DNA from: Tachypleus tridentatus
Lineage: Eukaryota; Arthropoda; Merostomata; Xiphosura; Limulidae
NCBI RefSeq assembly: GCF_004210375.1
Contig: NC_134825.1
Coordinates: 75,383,558 to 75,447,557 of the forward strand
Direction: 5' to 3'
Length of the DNA stretch: 64,000 bases
The notes below the pieces were generated by a model. It saw only the letters and a list, made by a program, of their open reading frames with translations, was not told where the DNA came from and did not search any database. The position numbers were made by a program, and so were the translations under genes. Positions 45,541 through 57,270 of the stretch are shown piece by piece; within the stretch, counting starts at the first letter, position 1, and every line of letters begins with the position of its first letter.

Positions 45541-47496
45541 TATAACAAGTCTCTAGTTAAATACACATGAGGAAATGACAAAAAACAATAAGAAATATTT
45601 GCTAAAATTCTTACTTCAACATTTATCGACCTAACAATAAATTCAACTGTTAATATATACTAAAGTAATTGAGCTTATGAAACCTTCTAGACTGAACTGA
45701 TAACATCTTCGCATTATAAATCATCAATATATCGATAAAAAGAGCTAAGACGTGACTCACATAATACTAAAGAATAGAGCAGATCTACAACGTGTAATTA
45801 ACATTTAGAAAACGAAACAAAATGAATTCGAATATAAAAGCATACATTTTACATCACGCTGAAGCTAAATAAACATGATGAAATGTTTCTAATGTGAAAT
45901 ATTGTGTGTCTCGTGCACAAGATATTTATTGGTTAATGTACCATATTAGACGTTGACAATGCGATACCTGAAACATTTGTAAGTTTCACCATACAGCCAG
46001 TGTCTTTGTTCTTTTAACTCATTTCGGGAACATTAGGGTACCTTAAGAACCTGTAGATGTTGTTCAACGACTAATGTTTTTGTTAATATATCTCATTCCG
46101 AGAAGGCAAAAGTAGTTTTGATTTGTAGACAGATTGAAAATATCATAGTATGGTGTATTATTTGTGAATCTTTGGTAAACTGTGTTTCTTGTTTAGGCAA
46201 CAACTGCTCACCTAGAGTAAAACGTTTCGCAGCTTAGTTTGTTTATCTTATAACTCTTGAGCAGGCTTTCTACATATTGTTAGGAACACCTAAAATCATT
46301 TACTACGAAGTGTACAAAGACTGTTCGAATGTTTTCTAGTCTTACAATTTAAGTTACTAGGTGTTTTCATTATTCGCTACACGCCCTCCGGACTTGTACC
46401 GTAGAAAATCAAGCGTCTTGTACCATAACCTAGACTCATGAGGCATTTTCTTGTAGTGCAAACGCTTGTTAGTTGTTCGCTTCGTGGGCTTTTCTAGAAG
46501 CACTACTTATTCTGAAAACATTTCCACAAACTGCAAAGTTTATTCTCCACTTGGGTATGTTATCTGTCTCGACAAGCAAGCACGTGGCCGAGTTGTCATT
46601 CTTCTTTATACTCTAGTGAATTTACAATTCATGTAGGTATTCACATATTCTACATGGTCTGCTGGGCCTGTCAAATGTATTCTAAACAAAAAACTTTTAT
46701 AAATCTTTTTCTATGAACACTGACAAATGGGTAATATATGTGACTGTCCATTTGTTTCCGAATGGCAGAGTTGTTGTTATTTTCTCCTCTTCTTGTGTAC
46801 AAAATATAAGACAAACTGAGAATTCAAAATTTCTATGTTACGCCCTAACCCTATTTTAAAATCAGCCTACACATGTATTTATTTTTTAAAAAATTGTAAC
46901 GTCTACGTTAACAGACCAGTTTTGGAATATATTTTTTTACATGTGGGTTATTATCGTTCAACAACGTTTCCCTCTGATTTGATTCGCTCCTGCCATCTAT
47001 TGGTTACTTTTTGAATTATAGTCACTGTTGATGTTTTAGTTTTGGAAAGCTATTCAACGGTAAATTTTGTGGTGTTGAGTATACTTTCCTATAACTTACA
47101 ACGTAATACATTTATCATATTTTCTAATTTTTAATTATATTCCTTGGGATTAAAAACATAATTCTCAAGATATCATTTTTAAGTGTGCTCTAAGAATTTA
47201 TTTGGATTATGAGACATAAATATATATCACATATATTTTTAAAACTTAGAATGAAACGCACGATCAGATAATCTAAAATAACAACTGTATTAAAATGTTC
47301 TTTCGTTGTAGGGTAAGGACTTCTTTTACTCTCCTTTGTTAATCCACCCTCATAGAGGGTATATAAACAAAAATACATTAATCTTTCAGGACTTCTCATG
47401 ATAATGACTGTATGTATTTGGATTATAATGAAGTGTTAAAGAAAGATAATTACTTGAGATACATACACAGAAAATTAATAGCAACAAAGAACAGTA
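45541..47496. other. AT-rich non-coding DNA
   Basis: No gene or repeat copy is recognised in nearly 2 kb. The 46380-46620 part is somewhat richer in GC but has no good reading frame. Confidence 0.4.
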
Positions 47497-47510
47497 ATAA
47501 TAAAATAAAA

Positions 47511-47782
47511 TTTGGTTTCATTTGAATTTCGCGCAAAGCTACACGAGGGTTATCTGTGCTAACCGTCCCTAATTTGTAGTGTAAGACTAGAGGGAAGGCA
47601 GCTAGTCATCACATCACCACCCACCGCCAACTCGTGTGCTACTCTTTTACCAACGATTAGTGGGATTGACTATACTTTATAACGCCCCCATGGCTGAAAG
47701 GGCAAGCATGTTTGGTGCAACGAGGATTCGAACCCAAAATATCCGGATTACGAATCGAGTGCCTTAATCACCTAGCCATGCC
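47511..47782 (-). mobile_element. SINE-A copy with 14-bp target duplication
   Basis: AATAAAATAAAATT at 47497-47510 recurs exactly at 47783-47796. A small ATCACATCACC duplication is visible in the body. It lies just beyond the 3' end of the LINE remnant. Confidence 0.98.
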
Positions 47783-47864
47783 AATAAAATAAAATTACTA
47801 CCAAACTTATAAAATATAAAATGAACTACAATAAACTGAAAATCAATAAACAAAACCAAAATTA

Positions 47865-48544
47865 TCATTCCAAATTACTGCATATTATATAACCATTTAT
47901 ACCCTCACTTACCAAGTGCCCAGAGCCTCGATAAATACTATGTAAATCTGAGAGTTTGTCGCGAATCCGAAACCGTGAGAAATCGGAATAAATTTTAGCT
48001 TTTAGTTGAGCCCTTAGGGATATTAACAAAATGAACAAAAATATCACGTGATATAACTTTATTGCGAACTGAATATATCACAAAATTAGCTATAGCCGTA
48101 CACAAACGTATCAACCTAAGGTGATGAGAACCCAGCTGAGGTAAATATCCAACCGGAGCCACTTGTCCTCAACAAACTAAAAACTAAATTCCACCTGTCC
48201 TAACAAACTCCTTAGTAAGTTGACTATTAATGAACATCACCATTTCAGTAATCGCCGACCCTCTGAAAAAAGCTAGGGATAACCTCATAATGTAAATGGT
48301 GAAGTTGCGTGATACCTGAAGCTACAAATTCAAGAAAATAGAATGTTCGCCTACAATTACCCACTAAATCTGGGCTTAGAAACAAAGGATGGTCGAAAAT
48401 GTCTAGAAAATCGTGACTTGGCCGCCGAATGAAACTACCCGAAAATATCATCCATATCTTAAAGATTTCAGCAATACATGATGGTAAGACCCGCATAAAA
48501 AGAGGAACCATTTGACAGGAAAATACGTCAGCACTAAGTTGCAA
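47865..48544 (-). pseudogene. LINE ORF2 C-terminal domain remnant
   Basis: DHPLFLSPDLVGNCRRTFYF followed by FVASGITQLHHLHYE resembles the N-P-L-F ... A-G-I-x-x-x-x-D-L-x-x-E segment downstream of the RT in Tx1-like elements. Further on, IANFVIYSVRNKVISRDIFV and LSRLWALGK-like pieces match the end of the protein. Two stops interrupt the last part. Confidence 0.65.
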
Positions 48545-48999
48545 CTCACCATAAAGATCAAACTAAAAATCTAATAAGGAACTTCAAGCCTCATAACACT
48601 GTCCCGATAAGCAATTCTGAAGCAGCTTTAATCTTATTATAAGCATGGACGAATGTCTACAAAATTTAGTCCCCCTTCAGAAACTGGTTTAATCATGAGT
48701 AGCTTTATGTATTCTACCACCCCATGGAAAAGTCAAAAACTGTGTCCATAATGAAGCAAAAGTAGACTTCCATATGTAGAACCTGAAGATGATATCATAG
48801 TACAGAGGACGCTCTAGTACAAAGGCAACCAAAGCATTAATAACCAACACTCGACCCGTTAGGTTAAAATACGAGTTATTCGTCGACAGATATCAGGTCA
48901 ATTCCTTCAATACATCTCAACACTATCAGGGTTAAATTGTATATCAGGGTTAAATTGAGAACCATTAAAACTTATGAAGAGACAGCAACATCTTCAAAT

Positions 49000-49980
49000 A
49001 CTTCCACTTCCAGACAAATCCAACTTCCTGATCACAAACGCCTACTCTTAACCAGGCTACCTGTCGCATGTCCATAAGGTTGACAAATTATTCTAACAGG
49101 AGTTACAGAAGAGATATCACTTAGTGTCAAAGTAGTATCATCAAAACGTTGAAACACAACATTAGTACGATAGTGTAGCACCCAATAAATCATTATGACG
49201 AACAATCATATTATGTAAAGTTTCTGCACAAAGAAAGTATAATATCGCCGATAGAAGACACCCCTGGCAAAGCTCTCAGATAATGTTGTTAGTGTTTATA
49301 AATAGTATAACCATTATGTTTAATGATGCCAGAAATAACTAAACAACAAAGTTTCGTCCATCGAAGGAAAATGACACCAAAACCACTCCGCTAAAGTAAA
49401 AGAAACAAATAACCACATTCAACACGATCAAAAGCTTTTAGCTGATCAATTTTGAACAAAATTCCGTCTCTTTGTGTTAAATCTAAATAGTCCACTAAGA
49501 ACTTCAAAAGGAAGGGGTACTGCAACCACATCCCTACCTGGAGCACAACGAGTTTGGTCCTGTGATACGAGTCCAGGAATGACTCAAGACAACTAATAAG
49601 CTAATATTTCAGTTAAAATCCTGTAATCATAATTTAACAATGTTATCGGAAGATAGTTTTCCGGTAATCGTCTATCTCCTCCTTTTACAATTAAAATAAG
49701 AACTCTACACTTCATTCTTTCAAGTAAACATACACGTGAAAAAATCTCCCGCAAAATTCTCACAAAATCATCAATAAAAGAAGATAAGAACTGCATAACA
49801 TTCAAAAGTTAAAACATCTTCCCTTTAAGGAGTTACTGAGCCTTCCTGGCATCATCAACACTGATATCAGCATCATACAACAGGCGATCAGAGTCAGTTA
49901 ATGTTGTTGAAACTAAAGACAAAACCTCATCCAAAGCCGAATCTTCGACATCTTTGGACTTGTAAAGCATAGAATAATAT
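49000..49980 (-). pseudogene. LINE reverse transcriptase, frameshifted remnant
   Basis: In order on the minus strand: KGGDRRLPENYLPITLLNYD (fingers motif, near 49690-49620), ILFKIDQLKAFDRVECGYLF (motif A with its catalytic Asp, near 49480-49400), CLLSAILYFLCAETLHNMIV (motif B, near 49265-49205) and RFDDTTLTLSD (motif C, near 49150-49115; the aspartate pair is kept but the Y-A before it is R-F). The motifs lie in different frames and are separated by stop codons, so no enzyme can be made. Length and spacing fit a complete RT domain. Confidence 0.85.
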
Positions 49981-50047
49981 TTATGTAAAACTGCTTCAAT
50001 ACCTTTGGCACCAGAAATTAACCTGCCCTCTGGTGTGAAAACATGCC

Positions 50048-50368
50048 TTACTTCCAGTTTCTTTGTTGTTGTTTTTTTGTTTCTTTTACACGAACCCTGT
50101 CAGTACACAGAAAATCCTTATTGAATCGTTTACCCTCATCAAACCACCCCACATAAGACCTTAATACTACACACTTTACCTGCTGCACATCCAAATTTGT
50201 TAACTCAGTCTCTAAATCACAGAGTTTCTGGTGAGACCGTAAAGAGCAAGATGAAATTAAGGTATATTCACGTTCTATAGTCCTCATCAGGTATGCATGA
50301 TGCTCTCTGAAAGCTCGAGCCCGACGGGAACCATAAACTAAAGTAATTTGTTGTATAGCCTCATTCAC
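50048..50368 (-). pseudogene. LINE linker region between endonuclease and RT
   Basis: CVVLRSYVGWFDEGKRFNKD followed by FLCTDRVRVKETKK matches the R-S-x-x-x-W-x-E-E-G-E-K-x-x-K-Y-F segment found just before the RT domain of Tx1/L1 elements. The preceding part is helical and basic, as expected. Confidence 0.7.
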
Positions 50369-50581
50369 CTTTACATACCATTGGCAAATATCGTTCTGAT
50401 AATCAGGTTAACCACGACTTCGTCAAATTAAAAGATGAACCGTTTCAACATAATCTATATCCATCAACAGACTATTATTAAAATGCTACAACCCAGGACC
50501 ATAAGGTACCCAACTATATTGAAAATCATCACATTATGTATGTCTTTCTCATTTATATAATTGTGAATAAACCAAGAGCTA

Positions 50582-50930
50582 TCAAAAGCCCCCAAAAAAG
50601 GGCAGCACATTAGCTGTAACAAAACTTTTGTTAGTAAGAGACTGAATTAGTGAGCCACGAATACACTTTATCCACCCAAAACAATGTCGATCACCACAGA
50701 AGAATCGAAATACATCCAGTAAAGAGAAAGTACTTAACAGAGAAGTGAAAACCTGACGACTAACATCTCGGTACAATTTTACCAAAGATTTATCTAACTT
50801 ATTATTAGTGACACGGTTAAAATCATCTGCTACAGCTGAAAAACGTGTAAATAAACAATTAAAAAATCCGTTCAGAAAGAGCAGAAGAATTGTACGCATT
50901 AAACAATGTGTCTCTTTTAAATCAAACTAT
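50582..50930 (-). pseudogene. LINE endonuclease, C-terminal remnant
   Basis: The translation contains ADDFNRVTNNKLDKSLVKLY, a match to the GDFN motif of apurinic-type LINE endonucleases with the G replaced by D. This is followed by SLLDVFRFFCGDRHCFGWIK, where the usual L-V-D-x-F-R and F-T-W segments are recognisable. The final S-R-I-D motif is lost. The upstream catalytic residues are not present. Confidence 0.7.
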
Positions 50931-50935
50931 AAGAA

Positions 50936-51435
50936 CCAGAAGTAGAAAATTAATGTCTTTGTCAAATAAGAACAATAGAACCACAGAGTAGATGTAAAGT
51001 CTCGTCATAAGGTTGGAAAACAAACAAAATAGTTAATTTTTTTCATATTATATCCGAGATAAATAACATATATGATAAACACATATCTGAATAGAGAGGT
51101 ATAATCATTACTCTAACACTTTGATAAGTAAATCAAAATATACAAAATTCACGTTAACATCTTACCATACGTCTCAATTATTTATTTTAAACAGTGATGC
51201 TTGCTAAACCAATGTTCCTGTAATTTCTCAACGTCGTTTACTATAGTATGTTCGACTATACAAAAATTGATACCGACATATGATAAATTATTTATAGTAA
51301 AAAAATCTAAACTATACAAAAATAAATATCGTCATATGAGGTAACTGTACACTGTTTATAGTATTTATATCACAAACCAGTGAACATGAAGAAACACAGT
51401 GAGTGTAAGCTTCATCTCACAGCTTTATCATATAT
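50936..51435. other. AT-rich non-coding DNA
   Basis: This lies beyond the truncated LINE. No feature is recognisable. Confidence 0.4.
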
Positions 51436-51556
51436 ATCTTCCCAATCGTGGTGCATCTGTATGTCTGGGAACTTACAATGCTAGGAAGTGGGTTTCGATA
51501 CCTGTGGTAATAAGTTCCAATTTAACCCTTTGTGTATTTTTGTGATTAATAATAAA
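51436..51556 (+). mobile_element. SINE-C copy
   Basis: CAATCGTGGTGCATCTGTAT, GGAACTTACAATGCTAGGAA, GGGTTTCGATACCTGTGG and the tail TTTTGTGATTAATAATAAAT are present. Part of the body is missing. Confidence 0.75.
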
Positions 51557-51614
51557 TAGTATTAATCTTTTTATAAAACATAAAAGCTATTTCTTTTCCT
51601 GAATACTACGAAAT

Positions 51615-51845
51615 GTGAATAACTGTAAAACTATATTGTTCAAATTGTGTATACTTGTTTAAGTGTATATTTAAATTCCTATACTTCTCTGACTACATTA
51701 TATAAATTTTGTATATTTGTTTAAGTGCTTTATTTAAATTTATATGCTTCATTTGCTATTATTTAAAATTTAATATTTCTTCAAATGTTCTATTTAAATA
51801 AGTACACTTCTCAAACTACATTATTCAAAGTTTCATATCGTTCCC
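51615..51845. repeat. minisatellite, unit about 61 bp, about 3.5 copies
   Basis: TATTTAAATTCCTATACTTC starts near 51668, with near copies at 51730 and 51790. Each is followed by a CTACATTATATAAATTTTGT-like block. Confidence 0.75.
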
Positions 51846-52985
51846 CATTTTTGTTTTCTCGTTTTGCAAATTACTTTCGCTGCTAAAATGTCTTCTTAAC
51901 TGTTAGAGTTAGAAAGTTGTGTTCTAAAGATAAATAACGTGGTTGTTGTGAGGGTTTTATTTGTCTTGTAATTACGTTAACCTTTACCTTGAGATAATAT
52001 TCATGTGTCTTATATTACGCAAGATGTTTTAGAACATCTTCTTGAAATTCGTTTTGCATCTATTGCATGTATTATTATAAATTATTAAAGAAATACTATG
52101 TGTATCATACGTTTAAATGCAGCACTACATGCACTATTTTAAACAACAGTGTGACGTAGAGAACGTTTATTCCGTATAATTGTATGGGTCAATATCTACT
52201 TCAAAGTTATTTGTATCTTCGTGGTTATTTGTTTACGTTTTGGCTCAAAAATATACAATGAGCCGTTTGGGAACGTTACTGAATAATACATTTAGATTCC
52301 TTGAACAAACTTAGAGATTTTGAAAAACTACACGATGTAGTATTTTCATAATCGATGTACCCTAGCCATAACAAGGAATGTCATTGTAATATTTAACCAT
52401 TACAATGAAATATTATGTTTATTTAAGTTGTATGGCTGCACATATTTTATACGTATATTTTCCACTTTCACTTTTTTTTTTTGCTCTTGTTTTGTTTTTA
52501 ACAATGCGTTTCTAACAAAAACTTACTAATTTGTGTGGTAATGTCCAGAACTGTGTGTTAACAATAATTTAAAGCTGTCCACTCACATTGCACGTTCTTC
52601 CCTTATATAAACCAATCATTTATATAAATCTCTTCCCTTGTCCGTATATTATAGTTTATTGTGTAAATTATTCACGAAAACAACGCAGTTACAGGAAGTT
52701 AGAATCGTATCTTAATGTTTCAAGTCTAGTAACACCTCTCAGGGGCTATTTTGAAAATACAATGATACAGATGTAACTGAGATCTGCCAGTTGTACGTAA
52801 TACCGGCTTTAATATTAGTAATAAATGTTTCTTGTTATAAAAGAACAATTCAAGAACCATGTGACTTCGAAGACATTCCATCCTACAGCGTCACTACGAA
52901 GTTCATAACGTAGAGGAGAATCCTAGTAAGAAATAACTAAAGACTTATCAATGGTCAATACTTTGAAAACCAGTTCAAATATACA
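51846..52985. other. AT-rich non-coding DNA
   Basis: A short frame at about 52845-52915 (TIQEPCDFEDIPSYSVTTKF) looks polar but lacks splice signals and is not called. Nothing else is recognisable. Confidence 0.35.
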
Positions 52986-53040
52986 TTTGAAAGCGCCATC
53001 TTTGTCATACATTTGGTATGGCAAAATGGCGCTTTCGAAA
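52986..53040. repeat. hairpin, 25-bp arms
   Basis: TTTGAAAGCGCCATCTTTGT plus CATAC pairs with GTATGGCAAAATGGCGCTTT plus CGAAA around a loop of about five bases. About four positions are unpaired or mismatched. A fold of this length could be a small-RNA precursor or a short DNA-element relic. Confidence 0.85.
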
Positions 53041-53751
53041 AGGATAATCATGTACACAATGTCTTATATCTGAATATTTCTTTCTTACAAAAAAATTCCT
53101 TAAATTAAAAAACACACATAATTCACTTTCAGAAAATAAACTCTCCAGGTAATTTCATTAATGTGTGTTTTCTTCTTAATATCTTTTTTGTGTCAAGAAA
53201 AGACATTCTAACAGAAAATTATTAGTGAATTTGATACAAGGGAAAGTTTATTTCATAGAGTTTTCAATTAGAGTGTTTTATTTTTTCTTTTCCCAACACC
53301 CGCTATTTACACATACATTAAAAAGTTTAAACCCTATTTGTTTTATTCATTTTTAAATGATGTAAGTCACTTCGGTATTCAAATCTAAAGTCCATAATAT
53401 GTCACACGTTATGCCTTCTCTATAGACATCACTGCATTACTTTGCATCTCCCAAAAAATAGTTTTTTTGTCTTTCTTTTGTGTGACTACTTAACTACATA
53501 CGTTCTTTCAGGCAGTTATTATACCAAATTCATATGTCTTGTAATGGTTAATATTATAAATTAATAACGATTAATTGTTTTACGAGTAATTTTAAAATTA
53601 TACAAGAAGTTGTAAAAAAAAAAGATCCACAATCAAATACAATTGTTTAAAATAATTTAAAGACAGCTTCAAAGACGTAATTTTAAAATAAGAACATAGA
53701 TAATCCTGTGCAGTGATTTCAAAATTATTTTTGCACAACTCGCCCCCCCCC
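53041..53751. other. AT-rich non-coding DNA
   Basis: An acceptor-like CATACGTTCTTTCAG at about 53511 is followed by only 12 open codons. A C homopolymer lies near 53743. Confidence 0.4.
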
Positions 53752-53872
53752 CCTGATGTCTCAGTGCAAAGTCTAAGGGTTTATAGCGATAAAAATGTGG
53801 CCTCAATGTTCGCAGTGGGATTATCATGGATGCTCTATTGTGTGGCTTTACGATTAATAACAACCAAATGAG
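53752..53872 (+). mobile_element. SINE-C copy, diverged
   Basis: GTGCAAAGTCTAAGGGTTTA, GCGATAAAAATGTGGCCTCA and TTGTGTGGCTTTACGATTAA are in the expected order. Confidence 0.6.
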
Positions 53873-54213
53873 CATAGCTCCTTATCACAAATAAAAATTA
53901 AAAATGTGTTAAATAATGCTCAATAGATGTCGCGACCATAAAAATGTCTAGCTGCTTTGTAAACTTGTAAAAAATATGTCATATATATAAAAACGAATAT
54001 GATTGAGTAAACGCGGATTTTAATGCAGATAAAAATGTTATTTTAAAAGCAATTAGAAATGTTTCATAAAGGTTATGTTTTGTCTGCAAATATTCACGAT
54101 ATATAAGTGTCACAGTGAGAATGGTCATCTGAAAATATTAAACCTATGTATAAAAAAACAACTTTTGAAAAAAATAGAAAACGTTGGGATGGCTGATGTC
54201 AATTTTAAAAAAG
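53873..54213. other. AT-rich non-coding DNA
   Basis: No feature is recognisable. Confidence 0.4.
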
Positions 54214-54294
54214 AATGCAAATAAGATAGTAATGGTGGCATTTTCATCATTCCTACATAATAACGAATGCCACCCTTACTGTCTTGTTAGCATT
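54214..54294. repeat. 81-bp hairpin, 29-bp arms
   Basis: AATGCAAATAAGATAGTAAT plus GGTGGCATT pairs with AATGCCACCCTTACTGTCTT plus GTTAGCATT. Four mismatches occur in the stem and the loop is 23 bases. The size and imperfect stem resemble a microRNA precursor, but a MITE relic is equally possible. Confidence 0.85.
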
Positions 54295-54969
54295 GTTGTT
54301 GTTTTTTGAAAAGTTTTCCTTTACTTGTTTGCTTGTCGTTGTTGTTTTTAATGCGGTGTTTCATTCAATAGACACAGAAAGGTTGTATTTATTAGCCAAT
54401 TTTTAAATACAATGAGGCCCAAAATGTAATATTTATTGTTTATTGGATGGTATTTCCTGTTTCATCCTGTATTTAAATAATAAAAAACACCAACTTTATA
54501 TTTAAAAAAACTAAGTTCAAGGGGTAAAGATAGCATTGGTTTACACTAAGACTGAGATTTCTTTTAATTACTACTAGTTACTAATAATATTTATAAAAGC
54601 GGATATTCTATTTTAAACTTCGTAACCCCAGTGGAATTGCTTGACTTCATTGTTTTGATTTTAAAAACATCATGTAACGAAAATAACCAAAAGGAAGAAC
54701 AAGAAATTTTAACATTTTACTATGATATTTACAGACACTCCTAAATATTGTTATGAAAGGAAACATCGTATAGTATTGTACTAAGAAGATATTTAAAATA
54801 CCATTTCGATGAATAAACCGAGCCAAGCCTATATAGTCAGTGCTATCACCTACTTCATAATCATCAATTAACATAAAACGGACATTAAATCATAACCACA
54901 GAAACAACCATAAAATTTTCCAAACAAAAGGAAAACCGATTTCACATTGTTTAAATGCAATTATGATCT
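54295..54969. other. AT-rich non-coding DNA
   Basis: No feature is recognisable. Confidence 0.4.
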
Positions 54970-55092
54970 TCAGTTTTGTTTGTTTCAGAGTAAAGCCACG
55001 TTGGGTTATCTCCTGTGTGCAGCATGTAGAAGCGATCCCCAGATTTAAGTATTGGATATCTGTAAGCTTACTGCTTTGTCACTGGAAGTCAT
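54970..55092 (-). mobile_element. SINE-B copy, diverged
   Basis: The plus strand shows GTAAAGCCACGTTGGGTTAT (tail), GAAGCGATCCCCAGATTTAA (B box side) and CTGTAAGCTTACTGCTTTGT (head). Confidence 0.7.
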
Positions 55093-55383
55093 CTTTTATT
55101 CCGAGTTGAAAGCAGTTCACTCATAAAAGTAATATCGAGTACTGTTCTTACGAAAAATATGACTTTATGATAAGGCTTCACTAATTGTGCTGGTAATCAA
55201 TTTGTGAAAGACATAACTCAAATGGCCAAAAATACTTGTCATATTTATCTCAGACCAGTTTCTAATGATTATAAAGAATGTAATGTGCATTGTTACTTAC
55301 TTTAGTGATATAACAAAAAATATATTGAAAATACATGTTGCAGATATCTTCATTCCTAATATGATTGTGCAGTTAATATTTCC

Positions 55384-55720
55384 TTGAAGCTCCTTTGGCA
55401 GCAATGAGAGCTCAAAAGTTGTTTTTGATAACCCTCCACAGCAATTACACAGTATGCTGTAAATATTTCTACCCAATCCTGCTTGAGGATATCCTGCAGT
55501 TCTCGTAGGTTGGAAGTATCGCTTCAATGCACAGCGATTTTTAAGTCTCTCCACAGATTTTCAAAAGGATTTAGGTGTGGGCTTTGATTTGACCAGTTAA
55601 GGACATTAATTTTGTTTCTCCGAAACCATTCTTGGGTTGCCTTTGATCTATGTTTGAGATCATTGTCCAGTTGAAATGTAAATCTTCGACCGAATTTCAG
55701 TTTATCAGCTCACTTCTTTG
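55384..55720 (-). mobile_element. Tc1 element fragment, transposase C-terminal part
   Basis: The minus strand (55720 downward) encodes RRFTFQLDNDLKHRSKATQE, then WFRRNKINVLNWSNQSPHLN and PFENLWRDLK. The second catalytic Asp (DND) and the catalytic Glu (PFE) are separated by 34 residues, as in intact Tc1 transposases. The usual P-D-L-N-P-I-E reads P-H-L-N-P-F-E. A C-terminal region with a stop follows down to about 55384. No terminal repeats are visible, so only an internal fragment remains. It is a different family from the elements at 603 and 19691. Confidence 0.85.
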
Positions 55721-55935
55721 AGTTTACCTCTATCATCTGTGAATAATTTGTACAAACAGATAATGTATTATAAAAAGCATAAGTTTAATAGATAATCGAT
55801 TACAAAATCCATGGGGCACACAGATAAACGATTACAAAGAGCATGAAATAAACGATTAAAAAGAGCATAACACAAAAAGTAATATAGATTTCCAAAGAAA
55901 TATATATATATATAAAAGGATATAGCTAATATTAG

Positions 55936-56265
55936 TTAGTTAGTTATCACCATTAGATTCCATTAAGGAACATAGGGCCGCAATCGCTTGCGGATTCTTC
56001 AACAGGTATTTAAGTGAGTAGGTTGTCAGCCCACTGTACCGAGCCGTCCCTAATTTAGTAGTGTAAGACTAGAGGGAAGGCAGCTAGTCATCACCACCCA
56101 CCGCCAACTCTTGGGCTACTCTTTTACCAACGAATAGTGGGATTGACCGTTACATTATAACGCCCCCACGGCTGAGAGGGCGAGCATGTTTGGCGCGACG
56201 CGGGCGCGAACCCGCGACCCTCGGATTACGAGTCGCACGCCTCACGCGCTTGGCCATGCCAGGCC
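55936..56265 (-). mobile_element. chimeric SINE: SINE-A head and body with a foreign tail
   Basis: TATAGCTAATATTAG at 55921-55935 recurs exactly at 56266-56280. Between them, on the minus strand, lie a SINE-A head (GGCCTGGCATGGCCAAGCGC), a body running to ATTAGGGACGGC, and then an unrelated 100-bp tail. The tail begins TCGGTACAGTGGGCTGACAA and ends CTAATGGTGATAACTAACTAA. The normal AGCTTTGCGCGAAATTC ending is absent. A single target duplication around both parts shows that they inserted as one unit. The tail resembles a LINE 3' end, but I cannot name the family. Confidence 0.9.
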
Positions 56266-56280
56266 TATAGCTAATATTAG

Positions 56281-56968
56281 ATACACTAAAAATTGGAGAA
56301 AAATATTATGAATAGGAAAATATATTAATAAACACACACATTAATATATTATTTTAATATAATATAATATTATATTATTTTCAAATTCAACATTAAGAGA
56401 CATAAAAACAATCAGAAACAGAATCAAAGGATCAAGACCGACAACATGAAGGAAACATCAAATAATAACAGGTTTTTAAAACTAACAAAAAGGACAACAA
56501 GAAAAGCCATTCATCTGTAATAGAATTGTAGCTATCTCTCATAATTATAAATGATTCGCTACCCTCTATTTGCTTGAAAATATATTAATATAAGTTGGGA
56601 ATTCTAGTCTAAGATATGCATTATACTGTTTCTTCTTGTATATGTGTATATAGAAGAAAATTCTAGAAAATCAGACTATTCTACTTTCTATTTTTATCTC
56701 CTTTATTACTTTTCGTGACTTCAAAAGTCACTCACTCTTATATATTAAATAACTATATTAAAACGCTCAATAAGTAAATAAAATTCGACAATATACTTTC
56801 CTTTTTAAGTTAAAATCTTCCTGTAATTAAACTATCTCTTATTATCATAGAAATGCAGTTTATTTATCCTATGATTTCGTACACTTGCTTACTTTATCTT
56901 TCCTGTAAACATTAGTAACTATTTCTACAGTTCCTACTCACTTTTCACAATCAGTTACTTTTGTTTGT
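56281..56968. other. AT-rich non-coding DNA
   Basis: No feature is recognisable. Confidence 0.4.
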
Positions 56969-56980
56969 CCTCTTGCTACT

Positions 56981-57258
56981 GGCCCGGCATGGCCAGGTGA
57001 GTTAAGGCGTTCAACTTGTAAACCGAGGGTCGCGGGTTCTAATCCCGGTCGCACCAAACATGCTCGCCCTTTCAGTTGTGGGGGCGTTATAATGTGACGG
57101 TCAATCCCACTTTTTGTTGGTAAAAGAGTAGTCCAAGAGTTGGTGGTGGGTGGTGATGACTAGCTGCCTTCCCTCTACTCTTACACTGCTAAATTAGGAA
57201 CGGCTAGCGCAGATAACCCTCGTGTAGCTTTGCGCGAAATTCAAAACAAACAAACAAA
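56981..57258 (+). mobile_element. SINE-A copy with 12-bp target duplication
   Basis: CCTCTTGCTACT at 56969-56980 and CCTCTTACTACT at 57259-57270 differ at one base. The copy is full length and close to the consensus of this window. Confidence 0.98.
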
Positions 57259-57270
57259 CCTCTTACTACT

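Larger units (their letters stand above)
47830..50935 (-). mobile_element. Tx1/L1-type LINE, decayed, 5'-truncated
   Basis: Minus-strand similarity to the second ORF of a Tx1-like non-LTR retrotransposon runs in the right order: endonuclease end (50930-50580), linker (50370-50050), reverse transcriptase (49980-49000) and C-terminal domain (48544-47860). Numerous stops and frameshifts interrupt it. The first part of the endonuclease and any first ORF are missing beyond about 50935. No poly(A) tail or target duplication was identified. The family assignment rests on the FDQ/DQ-KAFDRV form of RT motif A and on the C-terminal layout. Confidence 0.8.

Noticed and set aside
50048..50368. Stand-alone coiled-coil gene
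   Set aside because: The position and the RSYVGWFDEGKRFNKDF segment fit the linker of the surrounding LINE.
53743..53753. C and G homopolymers (53743, 62071) as regulatory sites
   Set aside because: They are single short runs beside SINE copies and are probably slippage or sequencing uncertainty.
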